A stretch of 51,134 bases of DNA from Fibrobacter succinogenes (GTDB lineage: Bacteria; Fibrobacterota; Fibrobacteria; Fibrobacterales; Fibrobacteraceae), in NCBI GenBank assembly GCA_902756345.1, contig CACVQR010000017.1, positions 1 through 51,134 of the forward strand, in the 5' to 3' direction. The notes under the pieces are model-generated. The model did no database searches and was not told where the DNA came from. It was given only the letters and a program-made list of their open reading frames with translations. Within the stretch, counting starts at the first letter, position 1. Every line of letters starts with the position of its first letter. Positions 35,480 to 43,458 of this stretch are shown one piece after another. A program made the position numbers and the translations under genes.

Positions 35480-36640
35480 CTATTCCGATACAGGTGTCGG
35501 CAAATCCCTCAGTACCGCAGGCGGAAGCGTATCAGGGGCAGATTTTTCGCGATTTTCCAAGCCCGACTCAACCGATTCCAAACTTCTGGATTTCTGAAGC
35601 AACAAATTTCCCGTTTCGTCGATATCGGGACCTTTTGTCCCAATCAAGACGAAAAACACCACTGCAATTAATATAAGTCCAAAAAGGGCTAAAACCGCAA
35701 TTTTTAAGGTGTTTTTTTTGTTTCCGTTATCGTTTTGGCTGTACGGGAAAGCGCTTTTTCGCTCCGTCGGGAATTTTTTTCCCATTTTTTCGGGCAAGGC
35801 TTCGACGGCATATTTTTGCAAAGCAGTCTGGACGGTTACCTCCCCCACGCCGATTGAATCGAGAGCGATTTCCAGAAGTTCATCAAGTTCGTCAAAATCC
35901 TCGGCGCGGTTTTCCAGGGATTCGCACAGCAAGGCCTTCCACAACGGCTCCAGCGCCGAAAGTTCCTGCGGCTTGCAACATTCCAAGTCATAAAGCCGCG
36001 AAGAAATATCCATGCCTTCGATAGCCTGGGCCTGGGCCGCAAGTTCATTGTAAACATTCGATTCAAGCAAGGGGGCACCTGCAATCCAGCGGAACAAAAG
36101 CATCCCCAGGCTGTAAAGATCACTCTGCATACTGGCAGGCCTGCCCTGAAAGCGTTCCGGCGCCGCATAGGCCAAGGCGCCCGGGCCCACAATGCCACAG
36201 TCAATCATATATGTCTGCAAGCTATTGCCGGACTTGCAAAGCAAAACATTCGAAGGGTTGATATCGCCGTGATGGATATTTTCTTTATTCAGGGCATCCA
36301 GCGTCTGCACGACTCCACGCAACAGCTTCAACGCCACCGCTACCGGCATCGCCGGAACATCAGCCGAACTCACGCCCTCAATAAAATCGTAAACCAAGTA
36401 TGGCGTATTATCACGAACGCCCGATTCGCGGACGCGGTAAAGCCCAGGAATGTTCAAGTGCTTCAGGCGGTCAGCAACAGAATCCTCAAAACGGCAACCG
36501 GAATGGTACCACTTTAAGGCATAAAAGTCTTCGCCACATGCAAGTTCGTAAACATCGGCTTCGCCACCTTGGTGCAACAAGGCGCAGTCACACGCCTTGT
36601 CCAGAATGCTCGCCGTAGACTTTTCGCTTTTTACGCTCAT
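35480..36640 (-). CDS. Membrane-anchored eukaryotic-type Ser/Thr protein kinase
   Basis: This 386-aa protein has a Hanks-type kinase domain at the N-terminus. A glycine loop HQGGEADVYEL is followed by the ATP lysine Lys43 (YALKWY). The catalytic loop HGDINPSN has Asp126 and Asn131. The metal-binding Asp147 is in DCG, replacing the usual DFG. The APE motif is in AYAAPERFQG. A single membrane helix (about 300-325) leads to a short outer tail rich in Ser, Glu and Pro. All catalytic residues are present, so it is likely active. It overlaps the TPR lipoprotein gene by four bases and precedes the sigma-54 activator gene. Confidence 0.92.
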   Translation of the reverse strand: MSVKSEKSTASILDKACDCALLHQGGEADVYELACGEDFYALKWYHSGCRFEDSVADRLKHLNIPGLYRVRESGVRDNTPYLVYDFIEGVSSADVPAMPVAVALKLLRGVVQTLDALNKENIHHGDINPSNVLLCKSGNSLQTYMIDCGIVGPGALAYAAPERFQGRPASMQSDLYSLGMLLFRWIAGAPLLESNVYNELAAQAQAIEGMDISSRLYDLECCKPQELSALEPLWKALLCESLENRAEDFDELDELLEIALDSIGVGEVTVQTALQKYAVEALPEKMGKKFPTERKSAFPYSQNDNGNKKNTLKIAVLALFGLILIAVVFFVLIGTKGPDIDETGNLLLQKSRSLESVESGLENREKSAPDTLPPAVLRDLPTPVSE

Positions 36641-37341
36641 AGTCTACCCGAAAGTACCATCGACTTCAAGGAATCTTCGGCAACCTGCGTCCAGTAAATC
36701 AGGGAGCTGTTCGTGGGCGCCTTCTGCAAGCCCGCAGACCAAGTATCCCAGGCCGATTCCACATCGCCTTCTTCCCAGTAGATATTTCCGAGGTTGATGT
36801 ACGCCGAAATGAATCCGGGTTCACGGGTCACGATATGGATGAATATATTCTTTGCGCTATTCTGGTCTCCGGGAACATTGCTCCGCGAAAGAATCAAACC
36901 CTTCAGGTTATAGCTAAAATAGTTCAAGCTGTCCAAGTCGATAGATTTATTCAATAAAGGAAGCACGTTCGCAGACGCATCGTGGCCTAGCGTTGCGCGG
37001 GCCAAGTAGAACAAGCAAGTCGAATAATTGGCATCGATGCTTCCGCTGCTATCAAGGCCGTAAAGGATCTTGAATTCGCGGGCGGCGCGACTCCAACGAA
37101 CAAACGAGGAATCGTTGAAACGGTCCGCTTGTTCCGCTTCGGCATAGAACGAAAGCGCAAGCCCGTAACGGGCATCGCGGTTGGCCGGTTCAACATCCAA
37201 GGCTTTCGAGAAATTCGTAATAGCGCGTTCATAGTCGCCAATACGCAAGGCGTCGTTTCCACGTTTGATGTCGTCATTGACGCAAGACATCAAAGACAAG
37301 GTGAACAACAGCACCCCTATGTAGCACACACGCCTAAGCAT
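36637..37341 (-). CDS. TPR-repeat lipoprotein
   Basis: This 234-aa protein has a lipoprotein signal (MLRRVCYIGVLLFTLSLMSC). Tetratricopeptide repeats follow: KRGNDALRIGDYERAITNFSKALDVEPANRDARYGLALSFYAEA near the start and PGFISAYINLGNIYWEEGDVESAWDTWSAGLQKAP near the end. TPR units mediate protein contacts. Its stop overlaps the kinase start by four bases, so the lipoprotein, kinase and sigma-54 activator are one operon. The lipoprotein could sense an envelope signal for the kinase; that is an inference from order alone. Confidence 0.88.
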   Translation of the reverse strand: MLRRVCYIGVLLFTLSLMSCVNDDIKRGNDALRIGDYERAITNFSKALDVEPANRDARYGLALSFYAEAEQADRFNDSSFVRWSRAAREFKILYGLDSSGSIDANYSTCLFYLARATLGHDASANVLPLLNKSIDLDSLNYFSYNLKGLILSRSNVPGDQNSAKNIFIHIVTREPGFISAYINLGNIYWEEGDVESAWDTWSAGLQKAPTNSSLIYWTQVAEDSLKSMVLSGRL

Positions 37342-37366
37342 AGCCTAAATATATAATAAAATCAAT

Positions 37367-37397
37367 AAAAAAAGAACCTTGGCATAAACCAAGGTCC
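37367..37397 (-). terminator. Terminator of the DUF3332 gene
   Basis: On the minus strand, ACCTTGG (37389-37395) pairs with CCAAGGT (37376-37382) around loop TTTATG, and the transcript then runs into seven T. This is a clear intrinsic terminator. Confidence 0.85.
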
Positions 37398-37420
37398 TTG
37401 AAAATCAATCAAGTAAGAAA

Positions 37421-37855
37421 TTACTTGTCGAGTTCACGCTGAGCGACAACGTTACCTTCGGCGTCGATGGCGCGGATAACGTTTTCATCGCGCTGGAGGG
37501 TCAGGACGGCCTTTTCGCCAGCAGCGGTGGTGATTTCAGCAGTCATAGAACCGTCAGCGTTCTTGACAGCAGCAATGGTGTTGCCCTGAGCGTCCTTTTC
37601 ATAGTAGGAGTCGCCAGCAGCGAGCGGGTTGGAGCCAGTCCAGAATTCGACAGTGTTCAGGACGAGGAAGTCCACGAACGTAGCGATACCGTAAACCGGG
37701 ATCACCCACATAGCGAAGTGAACGATGGAGTTGAGCCACTTGTTACCAAGAGAGCCGTTCCAAGAGAGCAGCTTGTTGAAGCATGCGTACTTGCCATAGC
37801 AGCCGGAAAGAACAATCATGCCGGCGCAGAGAAGGGTAATGATACCTTTTTTCAT
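37421..37855 (-). CDS. DUF3332-family lipoprotein
   Basis: This 144-aa protein has a lipoprotein signal (MKKGIITLLCAGMIVLSGC). The DUF3332 pattern follows: FNKLLSWNGSLGNKWLNSIVHFAMWVIPVYGIATFVDFLVLNTVEFWTGSNP. A second hydrophobic segment lies in that region (about residues 45-75) and a polar beta-rich C-terminus (about 85-144) comes after. The family has no assigned function and is found in envelope fractions of Gram-negative bacteria. AAGGAG is seven bases before the start. It is transcribed alone, from the AT-rich region shared with the divergent solute-binding protein gene. Confidence 0.85.
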   Translation of the reverse strand: MKKGIITLLCAGMIVLSGCYGKYACFNKLLSWNGSLGNKWLNSIVHFAMWVIPVYGIATFVDFLVLNTVEFWTGSNPLAAGDSYYEKDAQGNTIAAVKNADGSMTAEITTAAGEKAVLTLQRDENVIRAIDAEGNVVAQRELDK

Positions 37856-37911
37856 TTTATTAACTCCTTAAGGGTTGTTTATCGTTTTCTTACGATGACA
37901 GAAATATAACT

Positions 37912-37958
37912 AAAAAATGATTCTTTGGTGATAAACACCATAAAAAAACTCATTTTTT
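37912..37958. promoter_or_regulatory. Nested inverted repeat in the divergent promoter region
   Basis: AAAAAATGA (37912-37920) pairs with TCATTTTTT (37950-37958), enclosing TGGTG (37926-37930)/CACCA (37936-37940) with loop ATAAA. It lies in the 285-base AT-rich gap between divergent genes. It may be an operator or an upstream terminator. The rest of the gap is very AT-rich, with no other clear structure. Confidence 0.4.
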
Positions 37959-38140
37959 GATTTTTATCACACCCTCGTTCTGTTTACTTTTATTTACAAA
38001 AATTCTCCTTTTTCCTTTTTTTATTCCATTTTGGACTATCTTTGCGACCGTCATTTCCGTGATTTTTTTCACTTTTCTCTTTTTTTTGTTATTTTAATGT
38101 TCAAGTATTCATGACGATAGGTAAGAAAGGAGAGTTGTTC

Positions 38141-39664
38141 ATGGGTTTGATGACGAATAGAATTATGCATTCCATTCTCGCAGTGGCTATTGCATCTACC
38201 GCAGCGATAGCAGCTAAAGCGAAGCCGCTTACTGTGTGGATTATGCCCAACGGAGCCTCTCCGCAAGAAATTCTCGAAAAAAGACTTGAAATCTACTCCA
38301 AGAAGACCGGTATTCCGACCAAGGTCGAAGTGCTTGACTGGGGTGAAGCCTGGACCCGTATTTCGCAGGCCCTTGCCGGCCAGCAGCCCGCACCGGATGT
38401 CCTGCAGCTCGGAACCACCTGGATTCCGTATTTCGCATCGCGTAAAGAAATCAAGCCCCTGAACGAAAACCTCTCGACAATTCAGCCCGAAAGATTCGTT
38501 CCTGTCAGCTGGAACACGACGCATATCGACGAAGACACGACCATTTACTCCGTCCCGTGGTTCATCGACATTCGCCCGGTCCTTGCCAACAAGAGGATTC
38601 TCGCCGAACACGGCATCACTCGCGATTCCGTCAGGACATACGAAGGTTTCAAGAACGCTATCCGCAAAATCAACAGCAAAGATGAAGTTCTTGACGATGG
38701 CGCCCACGTAAAGGGTTTCGCCTTCCCCGGCAAGAGCGACTGGAACATTCCGCACAATTTTGCCCCCTGGATTTGGAGCAACGGCGGTTCATTCATCAAG
38801 AAAGATGAAAACGGCAAGTGGCATGCCAATATTCTTTCCAGGGAAACCCTTCTCGGCATTTCCAGTTATCTCCACTTTATCATGGATACACTGGTCAATC
38901 CCGAAGCCTTGCAAACCAACACGGCCCAGATTGCCCAGCAGTTCAACAACGGCGAACTCGCCTTTATCGTAAGCACTTCAGAAATCGTCATGCAGACCCG
39001 TTTCCACGGAAGCATGGGAGGCCTTTCAAACGCCCGTATCGGTAGCGACAGTATCATGGTACTTCCCATTCCCAAGGGCAAAGTTGGAAGCGTAAGCTTT
39101 ATCGGCGGTTCGAACCTTGCCATTCCGGCAAGCAACAAGCGTAAAGAAGCTTTCGATCTCTTGCTTTTCTTGACCGAAGACGAAAACCTGGACGCCTATA
39201 CCAAGCAGATTGGCTTTTTGCCGCCATCTAGAAAGGTTCTGCAGGAATGGGCCAAGGATGAAGACTACAACATTCTTGTTCGCGCCCTTGAAACCGGTCG
39301 CGCCTACATGGCCATTCCGGAATGGGGTGAATTGGAACAGTTGCTCGTCGCCATGTTCAGCGCCATCTGGGAACAGATGGAAATACCGTCGCTCTATTCC
39401 GAAGACAAGCTGTACGAGACTTTCCAGCAGTACACCGCAGAAATCAACAAGAAGTTGAACTACCCGACAAACAGCATGATGACCGCTGCCGAATTCAAGG
39501 CCGCCTGGAACAAGATCAACGAAGAGCAAACGCCTGTGGTTGAAGTCGCCAAGGATTCCACGAACGGAGTCGTCGACGACAACATGAAGACAGCCCCCTT
39601 CGTATTCGCCGTCATGCTTATCCTCGGGTTCCTGTTCGCCTTCCTCCGCAAGCGCAAGAAATAA
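38141..39664 (+). CDS. Extracellular solute-binding protein (sugar-type) with C-terminal membrane anchor
   Basis: This 507-aa protein has a signal peptide (about MGLMTNRIMHSILAVAIASTAAIAAKA). A family 1-type solute-binding fold follows (LTVWIMPNGASPQEILEKRLEIYSKKTGIPTKVEVLDWGEAWTRISQALAGQQPAPDVLQLGTTW, and later NGGSFIKKD). The C-terminal membrane helix (APFVFAVMLILGFLFAFLRKRKK) is unusual for this class, which is normally free or lipid-anchored. ATG 38141 has AGGAG seven bases upstream, so the in-frame ATG at 38111 is not used. No ABC permease is near. The next gene, 23 bases on, is a membrane diguanylate cyclase, so it may serve as a ligand sensor rather than a transporter part. Confidence 0.85.
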   Translation: MGLMTNRIMHSILAVAIASTAAIAAKAKPLTVWIMPNGASPQEILEKRLEIYSKKTGIPTKVEVLDWGEAWTRISQALAGQQPAPDVLQLGTTWIPYFASRKEIKPLNENLSTIQPERFVPVSWNTTHIDEDTTIYSVPWFIDIRPVLANKRILAEHGITRDSVRTYEGFKNAIRKINSKDEVLDDGAHVKGFAFPGKSDWNIPHNFAPWIWSNGGSFIKKDENGKWHANILSRETLLGISSYLHFIMDTLVNPEALQTNTAQIAQQFNNGELAFIVSTSEIVMQTRFHGSMGGLSNARIGSDSIMVLPIPKGKVGSVSFIGGSNLAIPASNKRKEAFDLLLFLTEDENLDAYTKQIGFLPPSRKVLQEWAKDEDYNILVRALETGRAYMAIPEWGELEQLLVAMFSAIWEQMEIPSLYSEDKLYETFQQYTAEINKKLNYPTNSMMTAAEFKAAWNKINEEQTPVVEVAKDSTNGVVDDNMKTAPFVFAVMLILGFLFAFLRKRKK

Positions 39665-39687
39665 CCAGCCTTATGAAGTAACGTTTT

Positions 39688-41574
39688 ATGCCTACACACA
39701 CGATATCAGGTTTTTCGCGAAGCATCGTCTTCAAGGTGCTTATCGTTTTGATTTTCTCCATGACTCTCGTGGTCACGGGGAGCATCTTCATATTCACCTC
39801 GAAACAGACACACCTGATGTTGGAGTGGAGCTTCAACAACAACGAATCGATGCTCACGCAGATTGGCAACATGGCGTCAAGCGAAATGAAGCAGTTCGGC
39901 GACCGCCTAACGCTTCTTTCCAAGACTTCTGAAATCCAGAGCCTAGACCCCAATACCGCCGCAAGCTACCTCAAGAGCTATAGCATTTCGTCGCTGTTCA
40001 TTTCGGGCGAAACAGTTACTTTGTACGACAGAGAAAACTCGTTTATTTGCGACAATTCCATGGTCGGCATTCCAACAGAAAGCCCCTACCCCATTGATTT
40101 TTCGCGCATTACTCCGCACCGCCCTTACTTGACGCCCTGGTTTAGGGAAGCAAAGGATGCACCCCCGAAGCGTCTGTTCGGCATTAGCATTACAAACAAG
40201 TCTAGTTCCAGCGGATACCTGCTTGCAGAATTCTCACTTCGCAGACTTTGGACGAACTTCCCTAACTATAAAATTGGTAGAAACGGATTCCTGGTCGCCA
40301 TTAACGGTCAAGGAGAAATTCTGTACCACCCCGACTTAAAGCGTTGGCTTACAGATACACACAAGATCAACGAACTTGGATTTACAGAAATTGATCCTCG
40401 CAACTATGATGTCAAGAAAGCTCAGTTCCAGAAGCTTTACGACAACGAGCAGTATCTTGTTAACTACTACTTTGATTCTAACACCGATTTTGGTCTCTTT
40501 GCCTTCCAGCCGAAAAGCGAAATTGACGACCTGATTTCTTCGGCAACGCAGGCAAGCATCGCCATTCTCGTGATTTCAATTCTGATAATCTTCCTTGTCG
40601 CCGCATGGATGTTCTATACGCTTGGACTTCCGCTGAACCGCATGACCAGGCACATCCGCCAGATTAGTGAAGGGAACCTCGATGTCGACGAAATCAACAT
40701 GGGCAACCGCACAGACGAACTGGGTCAATTGAGCAACGCGTTCAATTCCATGCACGACACCATCAAGCGCCAGATTAAAGAACTGAATGCCCATAGAGAA
40801 ATCTTGGAACAGGAAGTCAAGGAACGTACCAAGGATTTGGAACAGGCCAACAAGAAACTGGAACTGATTTCGAAGACCGACGAACTGACGGGACTTCCGA
40901 ACCGCCGCGAAATGAACGAAACCATCGCAAACGAAATGGGTCGTTCTGCCCGCACGCATAAGCCGTTCTGCTTCATCTTTATTGACATCGACCACTTCAA
41001 GAATATCAATGACACCTACGGGCATGCTTGTGGCGACATTATCCTGAAGTCGGTTGCCCAGACGATTCGCGGTCTTTTGCGCAAATACGACGTATTCGCC
41101 CGCTATGGCGGAGAAGAATTCTTGACTCTGTTACCCGAAACGGACCTCGAAGGGGCTAGAGTAGTCGCCGAACGTTTCCGCAAGCAGATCGAAAAGATGA
41201 CCGTTCGCTACGCGGACTTCACCATCAAGATTACGATTACGCTCGGTGTAGCCAGATTTGACGACCGCCTGGGCGCAGACCGTAGTATCCAAATGGCAGA
41301 CAAGGCGCTTTACCAGGGCAAGGAAGGAGGCCGTAACCGCGTGATTGTGTGGAGGCCCGAATGGGTGACCGAAGCCGACTACGAGGCTGCCGCCATTGAA
41401 CTTGCCGCCTTGAAAAAGGATGCCGAAAAGCCCAAGGGCGAAAACTTCCAGCTGAGTCTCGACTATATCGAAGACCATCCGCTCAAGCAGGCCGCAGAAG
41501 CTGCGGAACGCGAAGAAGGCGAGGATGATCGCGATGAAGAAAATCCTCCCGAAAAGGAAGAAAAGCAGAGCTAG
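39688..41574 (+). CDS. Cache/HAMP/GGDEF diguanylate cyclase
   Basis: This 628-aa inner-membrane protein has a first helix (about residues 12-38), a large periplasmic Cache-like sensor (about 40-285) and a second helix (about 288-312). A HAMP linker (LGLPLNRMTRHIRQISEGNLDVDEI) and a coiled coil follow. The GGDEF domain has active-site GGEEF at 474-478 and an inhibitory I-site RKYD at 465-468, the right five-residue spacing. It should make cyclic di-GMP and be product-inhibited. A charged C-terminal tail follows. Its gene is 23 bases after a tethered solute-binding protein, a likely input partner. Confidence 0.92.
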   Translation: MPTHTISGFSRSIVFKVLIVLIFSMTLVVTGSIFIFTSKQTHLMLEWSFNNNESMLTQIGNMASSEMKQFGDRLTLLSKTSEIQSLDPNTAASYLKSYSISSLFISGETVTLYDRENSFICDNSMVGIPTESPYPIDFSRITPHRPYLTPWFREAKDAPPKRLFGISITNKSSSSGYLLAEFSLRRLWTNFPNYKIGRNGFLVAINGQGEILYHPDLKRWLTDTHKINELGFTEIDPRNYDVKKAQFQKLYDNEQYLVNYYFDSNTDFGLFAFQPKSEIDDLISSATQASIAILVISILIIFLVAAWMFYTLGLPLNRMTRHIRQISEGNLDVDEINMGNRTDELGQLSNAFNSMHDTIKRQIKELNAHREILEQEVKERTKDLEQANKKLELISKTDELTGLPNRREMNETIANEMGRSARTHKPFCFIFIDIDHFKNINDTYGHACGDIILKSVAQTIRGLLRKYDVFARYGGEEFLTLLPETDLEGARVVAERFRKQIEKMTVRYADFTIKITITLGVARFDDRLGADRSIQMADKALYQGKEGGRNRVIVWRPEWVTEADYEAAAIELAALKKDAEKPKGENFQLSLDYIEDHPLKQAAEAAEREEGEDDRDEENPPEKEEKQS

Positions 41575-41610
41575 CATTCGCCACAATTACCGGCGCCAAC
41601 TTCTAAACAT

Positions 41611-41640
41611 AAAAACACCGCCTTAAAAGCGGTGTTTTTT
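41611..41640 (+). terminator. Rho-independent terminator after the diguanylate cyclase
   Basis: AAAAACACCGC (41611-41621) pairs with GCGGTGTTTTTT (41629-41640), loop CTTAAAA. Confidence 0.9.
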
Positions 41641-41641
41641 A

Positions 41642-41715
41642 TCGGGATGACTGAATTCGAATCAGCGACCTCTTGAACCCCATTCAAGCGCTCTACCAGG
41701 CTGAGCTACATCCCG
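41642..41715 (-). tRNA. tRNA-Pro (GGG)
   Basis: On the minus strand the acceptor strands are CGGGATG (41715-41709) and CATCCCG (41649-41643), discriminator A (41642). The anticodon arm CTTGA/TCAAG encloses loop ATGGGGT, anticodon GGG. The D-arm is AGCTCAGCCTGGTAGAGC, and the T-loop is TTCGAAT. CCA is not encoded. Confidence 0.92.
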
Positions 41716-41750
41716 TTGGTTCATTGGTGGGTCAAAATTAGATAAAAGTG

Positions 41751-41784
41751 GGCTTTTTTGCAAGGCTAAAGCCCCAAAAAAGCC
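41751..41784. terminator. Bidirectional terminator with nested hairpin
   Basis: GGCTTTTTT (41751-41759) pairs with AAAAAAGCC (41776-41784), enclosing GGCT (41764-41767)/AGCC (41770-41773). It ends the leftward gene that stops at 41791. Confidence 0.75.
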
Positions 41785-41790
41785 GTTTTT

Positions 41791-42522
41791 TTACTTCCAG
41801 AAGCCCACAATCAGCACGTCAGGCGTAGCCTTCGGGTACTTTTTGCTCTTGAACGAAACAATCTTTCGAATGCTTTTTTGCTTGAGTTCCCAGCCTTCGC
41901 GGGAAAGGCCCTTGGTCGAAAGCGTCACCTTAAGTCCAGGAACCTTGCCGCCCTCTGTAATCTTGTCAAATTTATCGACATTCAGCATCACTGGTTTGGC
42001 GGACACGGAAAACTGCTTGGCAGATTCAGCTTCCAGAGCGATATCAGGACGAGCCTTCTTGTCGGTTTCCCAAATATAGAACGACCATTCACGTTTTTCG
42101 CCCTTGGCATAATAGCCGGCATCAAAGAGCTTTTCACTAAAGACAAACGGAACCTTCACGATGCCATCCATGTTGGCAAGATAAGGCTTGCCGGTTGTAT
42201 CGACAAGCACGACCACCGGATTGATTTGGCCTTCCATTTCAGAAGAGTTGAAATCAAATTCGATTTTGACGGTACCCTTGGCAGGAATCTTGTTCGGGTA
42301 CTTGAAGTTCGACATGCCGTTACCCTGGCCGAACACATTTTCAAGAACGATTTCTTTGTCCGTAATATTAGCACCCTGCAAAACGATATGCTTGGTATCG
42401 CCTTGGTTCAACATGCCGATGGGGTATTTTTCGGGAACAAAGCGGATTGCCTCGTCGGCAAAAGCAGCCGTCGAAAAAGCCAAAGCCGCGGCCAAAACTG
42501 TAGGAATGATTTTGAAAGTCAT
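41791..42522 (-). CDS. DUF1573-like exported protein
   Basis: This 243-aa protein has a signal peptide (MTFKIIPTVLAAALAFSTAAFA). Two Ig-like beta modules follow, of the type found in DUF1573 proteins: a first with NITDKEIVLENVFGQGNGMSNFKYPNKIPAKGTVKIEFDFNSSEMEGQINPVVVL and a second with KARPDIALEAESAKQF. It should be periplasmic. ATG 42522 is followed directly by the signal; a frame extending to 42594 would put 24 residues before it. It is 22 bases downstream of the phosphatase gene and probably shares its operon. No catalytic residues are seen. Confidence 0.75.
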   Translation of the reverse strand: MTFKIIPTVLAAALAFSTAAFADEAIRFVPEKYPIGMLNQGDTKHIVLQGANITDKEIVLENVFGQGNGMSNFKYPNKIPAKGTVKIEFDFNSSEMEGQINPVVVLVDTTGKPYLANMDGIVKVPFVFSEKLFDAGYYAKGEKREWSFYIWETDKKARPDIALEAESAKQFSVSAKPVMLNVDKFDKITEGGKVPGLKVTLSTKGLSREGWELKQKSIRKIVSFKSKKYPKATPDVLIVGFWK

Positions 42523-42544
42523 GGTATGAATATAGAAAAAAATA

Positions 42545-43225
42545 CTAGCTGGAGATTCTTGCAAGCAACTGGCACATTTCCGCATAGCTTTCAACCGTAT
42601 TTTCGGGCTTTAACGGAAGCAAGTTCACCGGTTTTCCAAAGCCACAAAGGAGCGTAATGCAATCGACCCCGGCATTGCGGGCTGCAAGAATGTCCGGCTG
42701 GTCATCGCCCACCATGACGGCCTCTTCACGAGAGACGCCTGCCATTTCAAGAATCTTGAGCAAGCCTGCGGGGCTGGGTTTGCGTTCGGGCGTGGTGTCG
42801 CCGCAGAGCACGAATTCAAAGCGGTCGCGAAGTCCAAAATGTTCCAGCAACTTGAATGTCGGGCGCTCTGGCTTGTTGGTAAGCATAGCCACGCGGGCGT
42901 GCGTGTTGCGCAGGAATTCGACAACGCCCGGATTCGGGAGCGTGCGCTCGGTGCAGTGTTCCCAATAAAAATCCGAATAGACCTTATGGACCATCTCGAT
43001 GGTAACGCCCGTGCGAGCAACATTTTCAGGGAGAGCGGCCTCCCCCATACTACGCTCGATCAACTTCATAGAGCCGTTCCCAATAAAAGTCCGCACCCGC
43101 TGTTCGTCATGTTCCGGCAAGCCAAAGTGGTGCAGTGCAAAATTCACCGCCACGGCAAGGTCGCCGAGGGTGTTGAACAGCGTGCCGTCCAGGTCAAACA
43201 CGATGAGGGATTTGTGGTGAAGCAT
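42545..43225 (-). CDS. gph: Phosphoglycolate phosphatase-like HAD hydrolase
   Basis: This 226-aa cytosolic protein has the full HAD set. The nucleophile motif is VFDLDGTLFNT, motif II is in VAMLTNKP, the lysine in PERKPSPAGLLKILE, and motif IV is MVGDDQPDILAARNAGVDCITLLCGFG. The helical cap after motif I (GDLAVAVNFALHHFGLPEHDEQRVRTFIGNG) is that of phosphoglycolate phosphatase (Gph), which clears 2-phosphoglycolate. Pyrophosphatase (PpaX) and other phosphatases share these motifs, so the substrate is provisional. The exported DUF1573-like gene lies just downstream. Confidence 0.87.
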   Translation of the reverse strand: MLHHKSLIVFDLDGTLFNTLGDLAVAVNFALHHFGLPEHDEQRVRTFIGNGSMKLIERSMGEAALPENVARTGVTIEMVHKVYSDFYWEHCTERTLPNPGVVEFLRNTHARVAMLTNKPERPTFKLLEHFGLRDRFEFVLCGDTTPERKPSPAGLLKILEMAGVSREEAVMVGDDQPDILAARNAGVDCITLLCGFGKPVNLLPLKPENTVESYAEMCQLLARISS

Positions 43226-43252
43226 GGCGGAGCCAAATTTAGGAATCTTTTT

Positions 43253-43447
43253 TTACCGCAAGAATTCCATCTCGACGAGAAACCGGTAAAAGCAAAGTAC
43301 CGACACGCCCAAAATGAACACAAGCACAATTACGAACTGCACCGGGTGCTCCCGGAAACTGTAATCCGCCTTGCCGTAAGAGAACTGCCCACGGACAATC
43401 GCGCTTATGAAAAGCGCCAAGAAGATTAAGGCTAGCAGAAGGGACAT
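43253..43447 (-). CDS. Small two-helix membrane protein
   Basis: This 64-aa protein has two hydrophobic segments (residues about 2-18 and 38-58) with a short charged loop between them (GQFSYGKADYSFREHP). I know no family. It lies 11 bases downstream of the broken lipoprotein gene and 27 upstream of gph on the same strand, so an operon is plausible. No good Shine-Dalgarno sequence precedes ATG 43447, so the call rests on composition and packing. Confidence 0.5.
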   Translation of the reverse strand: MSLLLALIFLALFISAIVRGQFSYGKADYSFREHPVQFVIVLVFILGVSVLCFYRFLVEMEFLR

Positions 43448-43458
43448 AGAAGCGCGCG

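Noticed and set aside
43253-43447. Rejecting the 64-aa membrane ORF as spurious
   Set aside because: It lacks a good ribosome site, but its two clear membrane helices and fit in the operon made me keep it at moderate confidence.
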